Below the pieces are notes generated by a model. The model did not search any database. It was not told the origin of the DNA and worked only from the letters and a program-made list of their open reading frames with translations. DNA of 64,000 nt, taken from Pseudanabaena sp. M085S1SP2A07QC (GTDB lineage: Bacteria; Cyanobacteriota; Cyanobacteriia; Pseudanabaenales; Pseudanabaenaceae). Below are positions 15,793 to 23,466 of the stretch, in pieces. The first letter of the stretch is position 1. Each line of letters opens with the position of its first letter. The translations under genes were made by a program, and so were the position numbers. The stretch covers positions 62,001 to 126,000 of the forward strand of contig JADBWK010000057.1 in assembly GCA_020404895.1 (NCBI GenBank), in the 5' to 3' direction.

Positions 15793-16719
15793 TTAATTAG
15801 TCGCAGCCAATTGTTCAAGCTCTGGATTAGCTTCAGGATGTCTAGCGATCGCCTCATTTACATCCATAGAAAAACCCTTAGGAAACTTGCAATTTTTAAA
15901 AGCTGCACCATACCAATCTACACCTTGTAGATTGGTATCTAAAAAATCACAATTTTCTAAGTACGAATTTACAAATCGCGCATTTTCTAAATCTGCGCCA
16001 TGAAAAGAAGTCATCGCTGACATTTTGACTTTTGCAAAGTGAAGATTAAAAGCCCTAGTAGCTAAAACCGCAGGTAAAATCGCCAATACAGCAAATAAAA
16101 TTGCATAATGAATTTCTCGGTATTTGATCCAGCTATAGCCAGCCGAAATAGCAGACGATACTGCCACCGCTACCCAGACCATGCCCACCGCGATCGCCCC
16201 TTTTTTATAGCCCAGATATAGCCCAAACAGAGACATCACAAACGCGGCAATCATGACACCTATGCCGACTACCATCAAAGCAGTAGAGTTAATGGCAGCG
16301 ATCACCATTAACCCAATTAGCCCCATGTATATGTAAAAAAGCCTTCTTTGAGACATGGCTGCGGCTGTGGCAAAGGCAAACATCCAAACAAATGGATTTG
16401 TCATCCACCCATAAGGATTTGCGACTTCACCGCCACAGCCCACGAGAACAAGTCTGCCAGAAAACCAAGATAATAAACCGAGAGGGATGCCCAAAATGAC
16501 ATGCAATGACATTTGCATGATCTGTTTTTGGAAATTCTGTTTATCTTGTCCGATCGCTGTTTCCGAGAAATCAGCACCTGCTAGATTTGTCCCTCGAAAA
16601 TCGCAACTCTTTAACCTTGAGCCTGTAAAGTCAGCTTTTTTCTCTTCGCCTTTAGGAAATTCATTCTGAAACGATTGATTCTGAAAATCACGATAACGAT
16701 AATTTACGTAGTTATCCAT
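15793..16719 (-). CDS. Pentapeptide-repeat protein interrupted by a membrane domain
   Basis: This 308-aa protein starts with pentapeptide repeats (ADFTGSRLKSCDFRGTNLAGADFSETAIG, residues 29-57), continues with about five to six hydrophobic helices (residues 70-222), and returns to repeats (FHGADLENARFVNSYLENCDFLDTNL, about 238-275). The two blocks could form one right-handed beta-helix brought together at the membrane face. No enzymatic motif is seen. The stop lies 16 bp upstream of the desaturase start, so it may head that operon. Role unknown. Confidence 0.75.
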   Translation of the reverse strand: MDNYVNYRYRDFQNQSFQNEFPKGEEKKADFTGSRLKSCDFRGTNLAGADFSETAIGQDKQNFQKQIMQMSLHVILGIPLGLLSWFSGRLVLVGCGGEVANPYGWMTNPFVWMFAFATAAAMSQRRLFYIYMGLIGLMVIAAINSTALMVVGIGVMIAAFVMSLFGLYLGYKKGAIAVGMVWVAVAVSSAISAGYSWIKYREIHYAILFAVLAILPAVLATRAFNLHFAKVKMSAMTSFHGADLENARFVNSYLENCDFLDTNLQGVDWYGAAFKNCKFPKGFSMDVNEAIARHPEANPELEQLAATN

Positions 16720-16755
16720 CGGTCAATCTCTTTATAAGTTAGTTTTGTGAGACAG

Positions 16756-17454
16756 CTAATTGAACGCTACAGTTCCCTCAGCACATGTTGGAGTCCCATT
16801 TTGGAGAAATGGATTTGCTAGCTTTTGCTTTACACCAATTTTGGAAGATTCACAAAGGATAGTGACTGTAGTTAGCTCTTTTTTTGTGTTTGGCGTTGAG
16901 CCTGATGTTGAATTTATCTGTTGATTTGACCCTTGAAGTTTTTTATCTCGGTCAGGGACAACAAACACCGCGCTGACAAAACTTTTTAAATCGTCATTCT
17001 TGGGAACACCATAATGATAGGCAACAAGCTCAAAACTTTGTAAATCATACTTGTAGTTAGCTGTCTCTTCTTTAATGCCAATTTCCAAAGCAGGAATTGA
17101 GCGCCCCAAAGCTCCATTTTCTAGCCAAAAAGCTTGCTGCGCTCTACCCATACTTCCTACATAAGTTCGAGCTTCGCTACTCCTAGCTTTTGTCCCACAA
17201 CTAAAAGATGATCCCAGAAATGCTATAGCTCCTATTGCAATTAACCCAAATCCCAACAAGCCATAAATTGACCAACGAAATAGCTGTCGAGATTTTTTTT
17301 GCTTTTGTGGCGCAGTATCTTCTTGAAACAAATCAGCAAGCAAACTAGTTTCCTCATCCACTTCTGAGAGTTCGATGGCATTAGATAGTATTTTGTCTAG
17401 TAGGAGATTTATTTGCTCTACATCAGATTGTTTTGCCTTAGATTGTCCAATCAT
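16756..17454 (-). CDS. Type IV pilin-like G/H family protein
   Basis: About 232 aa from the ATG at 17454, chosen because AGAGGTG lies at good spacing before it. A cytoplasmic segment (1-75), a membrane helix (about 80-103, LLGFGLIAIGAIAFLG) and a domain opening with EARTYVGSMGRAQQAFWLENG match cyanobacterial 'pilin-like G/H' proteins. The prepilin-peptidase FTLIE motif is absent, so it is not processed like a pilin. A Thr/Ser/Asn-rich stretch (SNQQINSTSGSTPN) precedes the end. Function unknown. Confidence 0.65.
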   Translation of the reverse strand: MIGQSKAKQSDVEQINLLLDKILSNAIELSEVDEETSLLADLFQEDTAPQKQKKSRQLFRWSIYGLLGFGLIAIGAIAFLGSSFSCGTKARSSEARTYVGSMGRAQQAFWLENGALGRSIPALEIGIKEETANYKYDLQSFELVAYHYGVPKNDDLKSFVSAVFVVPDRDKKLQGSNQQINSTSGSTPNTKKELTTVTILCESSKIGVKQKLANPFLQNGTPTCAEGTVAFN

Positions 17455-17498
17455 TATGATCACCTCTTGTGCGGACTTAACTAATACTGCCCTGTTAC

Positions 17499-17538
17499 CT
17501 CACAAAGGAATGCGATCGCGATCGCATTCCTTTGTGAG
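17499..17538. repeat. Perfect 40-bp palindrome with nested HIP1 sites
   Basis: The two 20-nt arms are exact reverse complements with no loop. The centre is GCGATCGCGATCGC, two overlapping HIP1 octamers, and the outer ends are CTCACAAAGGAAT and its complement. Confidence 0.95.
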
Positions 17539-17586
17539 AAGTATTACAAAATTTGTGCTTGATGTCTTGGGGACTTACACAAAGTA

Positions 17587-17643
17587 ATAAATCCCCAAAA
17601 TATAGTGACGGGTTAAGCCCGTCACTATATTTTGGGGATTTAT
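17587..17643. repeat. 26-bp perfect stem-loop element
   Basis: Arms 17587-17612 and 17618-17643 pair perfectly around the loop TTAAG. The central GGGTTAAGCCC design recurs in the element at 31750-31798. Confidence 0.9.
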
Positions 17644-17997
17644 ATAGATCATTTTTTCTTGGAGTTCACTAGGTGTAAATGCTTAGTCTATTGAACTCAA
17701 TAATGCATTAATCTTTGATCCTTAAAGCATTTTTGAATGACTGGATTTAGTCCTGCTATTATTGTTAGTTAAATATATTAATTTATTGACCTCTATCTCC
17801 AAAGAGATATATCTAACAACCCTTAACATTTTTTTAAGATTTGTTGTCGAATATATATACTTTATGGAATTGGTTCAAACCTTTTTCTAGAGAGGGTTTG
17901 AAGCTCTTAAGTATTTTGTAAGAAGGCAAACGTAAAGATGTGTTAAGCTAATTTCAAATCCATATAAATACTAGTAGTTAAAGCAGGATTTAGAATT

Positions 17998-19065
17998 ATG
18001 ACCATTGCAATGGGCAGGTCGCAAGAAGTCGAAAGAGGCTGGTTTGACAGCATCGACGACTGGCTAAAGCGCGACAGATTTGTATTCATCGGCTGGAGTG
18101 GCTTACTGCTATTCCCCACCGCATTTTTAGCAGTTGGTGGCTGGTTCACAGGCATCACATTCGTATCATCTTGGTATAGCCACGGACTAGCTTCTAGCTT
18201 CCTCGAAGGCTGTAACATTCTCACTGTAGCAGTATCATCTCCTCCTCTTAGTGTTGGACATTCTCTAGTACTACTATGGGGACCTGAAGCGCAAGGCGAC
18301 TTCACCCGTTGGTGCCAAATTGGAGGACTATGGACATTCCTAGCACTTCATGGCGCTTTTGGCTTGATTGGCTTTATGTTGCGTCAGTTTGAAATTGCTC
18401 GTCTAGTCGGTATCCGTCCTTATAATGCGATCGCATTTTCTGGCCCTATCGCTGTATTCGTATCTGTATTCTTGATGTACCCCTTGGGTCAATCTGGTTG
18501 GTTCTTCGGCCCAACATTCGGCGTAGCTGGCATCTTCCGCTTCATTTTATTCTTACAAGGTTTCCACAACTGGACTTTGAACCCCTTCCATATGATGGGC
18601 GTAGCAGGTATCCTTGGTGGGGCATTGCTCTGTGCTATTCACGGTGCTACCGTTGAAAACACATTGTTTGAAGATGGCGATGGTAAAACTGCTAACACCT
18701 TCAAAGCTTTTAACCCAACTCAGTCTGAAGAAACTTACTCCATGGTTACAGCTAACCGCTTCTGGAGCCAAATCTTCGGTATTGCTTTCTCCAACAAGCG
18801 TTGGTTGCACTTCTTTATGTTATTCGTACCAGTAACTGGACTATGGTTCAGTAGCGTTGGTATTGTCGGATTAGCATTGAACTTGCGTGCCTATGACTTC
18901 GTATCTCAAGAAGTTCGTGCAGCAGAAGATCCTGAATTTGAAACTTTCTACACAAAGAACTTGCTTTTGAATGAAGGTATCCGTGCTTGGATGGCTCCTC
19001 AAGACCAACCAGCAGAAAGATTTATCTTCCCTGAAGAAGTTTTGCCTCGCGGTAACGCACTATAA
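17998..19065 (+). CDS. psbD: Photosystem II D2 protein
   Basis: This 355-aa D2 core subunit binds P680, pheophytin, QA and the non-haem iron in the thylakoid membrane. Key ligands are kept: TyrD Y161, H190 (its partner), H198 (P680), H215 and H271 (iron), and H118 (peripheral chlorophyll). It is 3 aa longer than the usual 352, with one extra residue near the N-terminus and a 2-residue insertion (KT) in the stromal D-E loop. Several normally fixed positions differ from typical D2: PLSV for ADAF at 84-87, DF for NL at 101-102, C106 for Phe, T113 for Pro, and G167, G171 and T173 for Ser, Ala and Ser near TyrD. psbC does not overlap its end. It may be a paralogue rather than the only psbD. Confidence 0.95.
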   Translation: MTIAMGRSQEVERGWFDSIDDWLKRDRFVFIGWSGLLLFPTAFLAVGGWFTGITFVSSWYSHGLASSFLEGCNILTVAVSSPPLSVGHSLVLLWGPEAQGDFTRWCQIGGLWTFLALHGAFGLIGFMLRQFEIARLVGIRPYNAIAFSGPIAVFVSVFLMYPLGQSGWFFGPTFGVAGIFRFILFLQGFHNWTLNPFHMMGVAGILGGALLCAIHGATVENTLFEDGDGKTANTFKAFNPTQSEETYSMVTANRFWSQIFGIAFSNKRWLHFFMLFVPVTGLWFSSVGIVGLALNLRAYDFVSQEVRAAEDPEFETFYTKNLLLNEGIRAWMAPQDQPAERFIFPEEVLPRGNAL

Positions 19066-19076
19066 ATTTGAAGCTA

Positions 19077-19110
19077 AAAAATTGCTTGCAGCTTATTGCA
19101 AGCAATTTTT
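19077..19110 (+). terminator. Terminator-like hairpin between psbD and psbC
   Basis: A perfect 14-bp stem (AAAAATTGCTTGCA) with a 6-nt loop ends in TTTTTT, 11 bp after the psbD stop. It would separate psbD from psbC transcription or stabilise the psbD mRNA 3' end. Confidence 0.75.
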
Positions 19111-19282
19111 TAAGGATAATTGCAAAATTTAGCTATCAGAAATCAGTACGGTTCTACTAGGTTTTGGATTATGATGAATTTCATCAAACTTCTAAACGTT
19201 AGCAGTTAACAAGCTGATAGCTGATAGCTTAAAAATTATTTGCACTTTAAACCTATAAAAAATTTTCTGGAGATAACCTCTC

Positions 19283-20674
19283 GTGACGACGACCATTAAC
19301 TTAAACTCGCTAGGAGTGGGTGGACGTACACAGGATACATCGGGCTTTGCTTGGTGGTCTGGTAACGCAAGACTCATTAACCTTTCTGGCAAACTGCTGG
19401 GCGCTCACGTAGCTCATGCTGGTTTAATCGTATTCTGGGCTGGCGCAATGACTTTGTTTGAAGTCGCGCACTTTATTCCCGAAAAGCCAATGTACGAGCA
19501 AGGCTTTATCCTTCTTCCTCACATGGCAACTCAAGGCTGGGGAGTTGGTGCTGGTGGTGAAGTTGTAGATATTTTCCCTTACTTCGTGGTTGGTGTATTA
19601 CACCTTATTTCTTCGGCAGTACTTGGCTTTGGTGGGATTTACCATGCCTTGCGTGGACCTGAAGTCTTAGAAAACTATTCTTCATTCTTTGGTTACGACT
19701 GGAAAGACAAGAACCAAATGACAAATATTATTGGGTATCACCTGATAATATTGGGCTGCGGTGCATTGCTACTCGTATTTAAGGCTATGTTCTTTGGTGG
19801 TCTCTACGATACATGGGCACCTGGTGGTGGAGATGTACGTGTAATCACCAATCCAACGATCAATCCTGTTGTCATATTTGGCTATGTTTTCAATTCACCC
19901 TTTGGCGGCGAAGGAAACATTATTGGAGTTGACAATCTTGAAGATGTAGTGGGTGGGCATATTTGGATCGGTTTGATCTGCATCAGTGGCGGTATTTGGC
20001 ATATCCTTACCAAGCCTTTCGGTTGGGCTCGTCGCGCCCTTGTTTGGTCTGGTGAAGCTTATCTTTCTTACAGTCTTGGTGCATTGAGCTTTATGGCTTT
20101 CATTGCTACCTGCTTTGTATGGTTTAACAACACAGTTTATCCTAGTGAATTCTTTGGTCCTACTGCTGCTGAAGCTTCTCAATCTCAAGCTTTCACCTAC
20201 CTTGTTCGCGACCAAAAGCTAGGTGCAAACATTGCAACTTCTCAAGGCCCTACTGGCTTAGGTAAGTACCTGATGCGTTCTCCTTCAGGTGAAATCATCT
20301 TCGGTGGTGAAACCATGCGTTTCTGGGATTTCCGTGGTCCTTGGTTGGAGCCTCTTCGTGGACCTAGCGGTTTGGACATTGATAAGCTTAAGAATGATGT
20401 ACAACCTTGGCAAGTGCGTCGCGCTGCTGAGTACATGACACATGCTCCTTTGGGTTCCTTGAACTCAGTTGGCGGTGTTATCACTGAAATCAATGCAGTA
20501 AACTTTGTTTCTCCTCGTTCTTGGTTGGCTACTTCCCACTTCGTATTGTCCTTCATGTTCTTAGTTGGTCACCTATGGCACGCTGGTCGGGCTCGCGCGG
20601 CTGTTGCTGGCTTTGAAAAGGGTATTGACCGTAAGACTGAGGCTGTACTTTCTATGCCTGATCTCGATCAATAA
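19283..20674 (+). CDS. psbC: Photosystem II CP43 antenna protein
   Basis: This 463-aa CP43 has six membrane helices with conserved chlorophyll His residues and the large lumenal loop E motif [20 protein letters not shown], whose Glu and Arg contact the Mn cluster. Start is GTG 19283, with GGAG 9 bp before it. Most of the chain is close to standard CP43, with a few unusual positions such as Asn in GGEGNII, where Trp is usual. In cyanobacteria psbC normally starts inside the 3' end of psbD; here it lies 217 bp downstream behind a hairpin and must have its own translation start and perhaps its own promoter. Confidence 0.95.
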   Translation: MTTTINLNSLGVGGRTQDTSGFAWWSGNARLINLSGKLLGAHVAHAGLIVFWAGAMTLFEVAHFIPEKPMYEQGFILLPHMATQGWGVGAGGEVVDIFPYFVVGVLHLISSAVLGFGGIYHALRGPEVLENYSSFFGYDWKDKNQMTNIIGYHLIILGCGALLLVFKAMFFGGLYDTWAPGGGDVRVITNPTINPVVIFGYVFNSPFGGEGNIIGVDNLEDVVGGHIWIGLICISGGIWHILTKPFGWARRALVWSGEAYLSYSLGALSFMAFIATCFVWFNNTVYPSEFFGPTAAEASQSQAFTYLVRDQKLGANIATSQGPTGLGKYLMRSPSGEIIFGGETMRFWDFRGPWLEPLRGPSGLDIDKLKNDVQPWQVRRAAEYMTHAPLGSLNSVGGVITEINAVNFVSPRSWLATSHFVLSFMFLVGHLWHAGRARAAVAGFEKGIDRKTEAVLSMPDLDQ

Positions 20675-20680
20675 ACAATA

Positions 20681-20783
20681 ATACTAATTCACAAAAATGT
20701 GACAACACTTTTGTGAATTAAAAATAAAACTCTGTAAGGGTTTAAAAAACACAAAATGGCTATGACATTTTGTGTTGTGGTAT
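20681..20783. repeat. Composite MITE-like hairpin element
   Basis: It contains an AATTCACAAAA...TTTTGTGAATT hairpin (20685-20720), a GTAAGGGTTT segment and an AACACAAAATG...CATTTTGTGTT hairpin (20749-20776). The same modules in reverse order make up the element at 49404-49516. Confidence 0.75.
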
Positions 20784-20808
20784 AAGAGGCAGCTTGTCGC
20801 ATCTTATC

Positions 20809-20851
20809 CACAAAAAGAAAGGCAGTGCTTAGCACTGCCTTTCTTTTTGTG
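20809..20851. terminator. Bidirectional terminator between psbC and the PSRP-3 gene
   Basis: A perfect 20-bp stem (CACAAAAAGAAAGGCAGTGC) with a TTA loop has A and T tracts on both sides, serving the convergent genes. Confidence 0.85.
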
Positions 20852-20867
20852 ACTTTCGCGATAATTA

Positions 20868-21167
20868 CTAGTTACTACCAGTAAATATGACATCAGGGAA
20901 TTTACCTTGAGCTTCTGTCATGGGGCGGTTTTTACCCTCTTGTTGCCAGTAATTAATTACTTCGGTTGCCTTATTTAAAATTTCAATTCGATCTTGATCG
21001 GCAATCCAAGGCTTGCTTTCCATTTCTGTTTTAAGTTGATCCCAAGCATCATCACGGGGCCAAAAGAAATATTTGGTGAGAGGACTGAAACCTTTGCCTA
21101 CGACCTGATCGACAGCAAGAGCTACATTATTTTCTAACCATAAGATTTTTAGAATAAACTGGGACAA
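20868..21167 (-). CDS. 30S ribosomal protein PSRP-3 (Ycf65)
   Basis: This 99-aa protein matches the Ycf65/PSRP-3 family ([43 protein letters not shown]), a plastid- and cyanobacteria-specific component of the small ribosomal subunit. The length is normal. It stands alone on the minus strand, convergent with psbC and divergent from the HAD gene. Confidence 0.9.
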   Translation of the reverse strand: MSQFILKILWLENNVALAVDQVVGKGFSPLTKYFFWPRDDAWDQLKTEMESKPWIADQDRIEILNKATEVINYWQQEGKNRPMTEAQGKFPDVIFTGSN

Positions 21168-21227
21168 TGCTACCTACCTCCAAGAAAAGTTAAATTACAT
21201 ATTAAAGTAGCGATCTTGCAATATAAC

Positions 21228-22031
21228 ATGATTGAAACCTCTAAAGTTGATTTAAATCTATTAAACACAAGTATTTTTGTGTTTGATATTGATGGCGTGA
21301 TTCGCGATGTATCGGGTTCTTATCGTCGAGCACTAGCAGATACGGTTGAATATTTTACAAATGCAGATTATCGTCCTACCCCAGAGGAAATCGACGAGTT
21401 AAAAGCTGAAGGAATTTGGAATAATGACTGGGAAGCTTCACAGGAGTTGATTAAGCGATATTTTCAAGGTCTAGGGAGAGAGGTCGCAATATCCTATGAA
21501 ACAATTGTGGAATTCTTTCAGGGGCGTTATCGGGGTAGGAATTCTGACTGGTCAGATGGATATATTGCCACGGAGCCGTTGATCGCGACAACAGAATATT
21601 TTTGGGATTTGACGATCGCAGGGATTGGCTGGGGATTTTTTAGTGGTGCGACAAGAGCTTCAGCTAGTTATGTTTTGCGGCGTTTAGAAATAGACGCTCC
21701 TGTATTGATTGCTATGGAAGATGCAGCGGGTAAACCAGATCCTACGGGACTCTTACTTGCTGTGAAGCAAATTGAACTCAGACAGGATAAATCGGCAGCT
21801 ATTGTTGTCTACATCGGTGATACGGTAGCGGATATGCTGACGGTCGTTAAGGCGAAGATTTATGATCCTAGTTATCAATATTTTGCAGTTGGTGTGATTC
21901 CTCCGCATGTGAGTCAAAATTTACGCGATCGCTATGCAGCGTTGCTCAGAGAAAATGGGGCTGATCTTGTTTTAAATAATGTTCTAGAACTAACGCCACA
22001 GTTTAATCTATTGCAAAGTTCTATAAGTTAA
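21228..22031 (+). CDS. HAD-superfamily hydrolase (TIGR01548 type)
   Basis: 267 aa from the ATG at 21228; a TTG at 21216 is less likely. The HAD motif I nucleophile and acid/base are D20 and D22 in FVFDIDGVIRD. Motif II is SGATRAS and motif IV is YIGDTVADM. The cap region and length fit the TIGR01548 family found in cyanobacteria, sometimes fused to histidinol-phosphate aminotransferase-like proteins. The substrate, presumably a small phosphate ester, is unknown. Confidence 0.85.
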   Translation: MIETSKVDLNLLNTSIFVFDIDGVIRDVSGSYRRALADTVEYFTNADYRPTPEEIDELKAEGIWNNDWEASQELIKRYFQGLGREVAISYETIVEFFQGRYRGRNSDWSDGYIATEPLIATTEYFWDLTIAGIGWGFFSGATRASASYVLRRLEIDAPVLIAMEDAAGKPDPTGLLLAVKQIELRQDKSAAIVVYIGDTVADMLTVVKAKIYDPSYQYFAVGVIPPHVSQNLRDRYAALLRENGADLVLNNVLELTPQFNLLQSSIS

Positions 22032-22088
22032 ATAAGAGTTAACATAGATCTGGCTTTACAAGCTATTACCTTGTTAAGAAAAAAATTT

Positions 22089-22430
22089 ATGTCAGACTCC
22101 AAGCAATATTATTTTGTGGCTGCTAGCCGTAAGTACCTATGCGAAGACGAAGGGAAGCCTTTGGGTGAGACTCTATCGGAGCGTCGGCGCAATTTTGAAG
22201 CACGCAATAAGGAAATTAATTTTTGGTTGATTGAGCAGCCTGCTTTTTTGGAAGCGACTGAGATGGCAAGTATTAAAAAGCAAATTCCTCAGCCTGCGGC
22301 GGCAATTATCACAACTGATCCAAATACAATGCGTTGGCTAAAGCTAAGGCTTGAGTTTGTTGTGACGGGTGAATTTACAGCGCCGAGCACCTCAATTCCA
22401 CAGCCTTTAGCATCTTTAGCTATTGCATAA
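22089..22430 (+). CDS. ycf54: Ycf54, Mg-protoporphyrin IX monomethylester cyclase accessory protein
   Basis: 113 aa from the ATG at 22089. Conserved family phrases are YYFVAASRKYLCEDE, LSERRRNFEARNKEINFWLIEQPAFLE and PQPAAAIITTDPNTMRWLKLRLE. Ycf54 is needed for assembly or stability of the oxidative cyclase that makes the chlorophyll isocyclic ring. The start is preceded by poor SD sequence. A strong terminator follows. Confidence 0.92.
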   Translation: MSDSKQYYFVAASRKYLCEDEGKPLGETLSERRRNFEARNKEINFWLIEQPAFLEATEMASIKKQIPQPAAAIITTDPNTMRWLKLRLEFVVTGEFTAPSTSIPQPLASLAIA

Positions 22431-22448
22431 TAAAAATATTTTTTGACA

Positions 22449-22476
22449 AGAAAAGCCGCCATTTGGCGGCTTTTCT
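22449..22476 (+). terminator. Intrinsic terminator after ycf54
   Basis: A 12-bp stem AGAAAAGCCGCC with an ATTT loop and a T-rich 3' side. Confidence 0.85.
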
Positions 22477-22497
22477 ATTAGATTAATGTGCTAAGGT

Positions 22498-23466
22498 GTG
22501 ACCTTGAATTTGCTGATCAAATTGCCGATCGCCACAGATATCGTGTTTAGATACTTTTGCAATAATTCTTGTTCTGGATTGCATTCCCAGCATGGGTATG
22601 CAAATTTTGGGTTTAAGTTGATTGCCACCACCACTCACAAATATGGCGATCGCAGTTTATATAATTTATCTGCCAAAACTAATTTGCAAGATTTAGAAAC
22701 AAAAAAATCACAGTTTGACGTTGAACTTATTCAAGGTTTTTCAGTACAGAAAGCAGGCAATGAGATCGCCGAATGTGAAGATATATGGGGTTGTGTACAA
22801 CGTAATCCTATAATGTCGATTGCATTGTCGGATGGAGCAACCGAGTCTTCCTTTACGAGAGAATGGGCAAGTTCTTTAGTTACGGCTTTTACAGATCGCC
22901 AGTTGCCTTGGCAAGAGGTTTACGCTTGTGCCACAACTTGGCTATTACCATTACAAGCAACTTGGCAGCAATGGTTAAAACAACAAGATTTGTCTTGGTT
23001 TGCCAAACGTAAGGCTGGAGAAGGGGCTTTTGCGACTTTTGTGAGCTTAGAAGTTTTTGCAGATTTAAGTTGGAAATCTCTGGCTGTGGGAGATTCTTGT
23101 TTGTTTGTAGTGCGCGATCGCACGTTGCAAAAAAGTTTTCCTTTGCAAAAAAGCCATGAATTTAATAATCGTCCAAGACTGATCGGAACCAATGTAAAGG
23201 CGGCGAATATTAATATTTTGCAAATTCATGGAGTTGCAAAATGCGGAGATCACTTTTATCTAGCGACCGACGCGATCGCCTGTTGGATTTTTAAGCAAAT
23301 AGAATCAAATCAAGATCCTTGGGTAAAATTAGAACAGATCAGGACACAAGATTTGTTTGCAAAGTGGGTGACTGAATTGCGCGATCGCTATGAAATAGCT
23401 AATGATGATACAACCTTGCTATGCCTCAAAATTCAGGATGCAACCGAAGTGCATTGTGAGTCATGA
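22498..23466 (+). CDS. PP2C-type serine/threonine phosphatase
   Basis: 322 aa from a GTG at 22498. Divergent PP2C metal-binding motifs are visible: SDGATES (DGA), LAVGDSCLFVVRD (GDS) and ANDDTTLLCLKI (terminal DD). It removes phosphate from Ser/Thr in a metal-dependent way. Its stop overlaps the start of the kinase gene by 4 nt (ATGA), so kinase and phosphatase are produced together and probably act on the same targets or on each other. N-terminal residues before about 40 are less certain. Confidence 0.8.
   Translation: MTLNLLIKLPIATDIVFRYFCNNSCSGLHSQHGYANFGFKLIATTTHKYGDRSLYNLSAKTNLQDLETKKSQFDVELIQGFSVQKAGNEIAECEDIWGCVQRNPIMSIALSDGATESSFTREWASSLVTAFTDRQLPWQEVYACATTWLLPLQATWQQWLKQQDLSWFAKRKAGEGAFATFVSLEVFADLSWKSLAVGDSCLFVVRDRTLQKSFPLQKSHEFNNRPRLIGTNVKAANINILQIHGVAKCGDHFYLATDAIACWIFKQIESNQDPWVKLEQIRTQDLFAKWVTELRDRYEIANDDTTLLCLKIQDATEVHCES

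Larger units (their letters stand above)
17464..17997. other. Intergenic region upstream of psbD
   Basis: No gene is seen here. The first third carries two very large palindromic structures (17499-17538 and 17587-17643). The last 200 bp is A+T-rich and must contain the psbD promoter and leader. An AT-rich TATATATACTTTA stretch near 17850 could be a -10 region, but I cannot fix the start site. Confidence 0.6.

Noticed and set aside
17943-18305. Minus-strand ORF over the start of psbD
   Set aside because: Antisense to a well-supported photosystem gene.
17998-20674. Far-red (FaRLiP) photosystem gene cluster
   Set aside because: Only psbD and psbC are present, with no apcE2, psaA2, rfp or chlF-type genes around, so no such cluster can be claimed.
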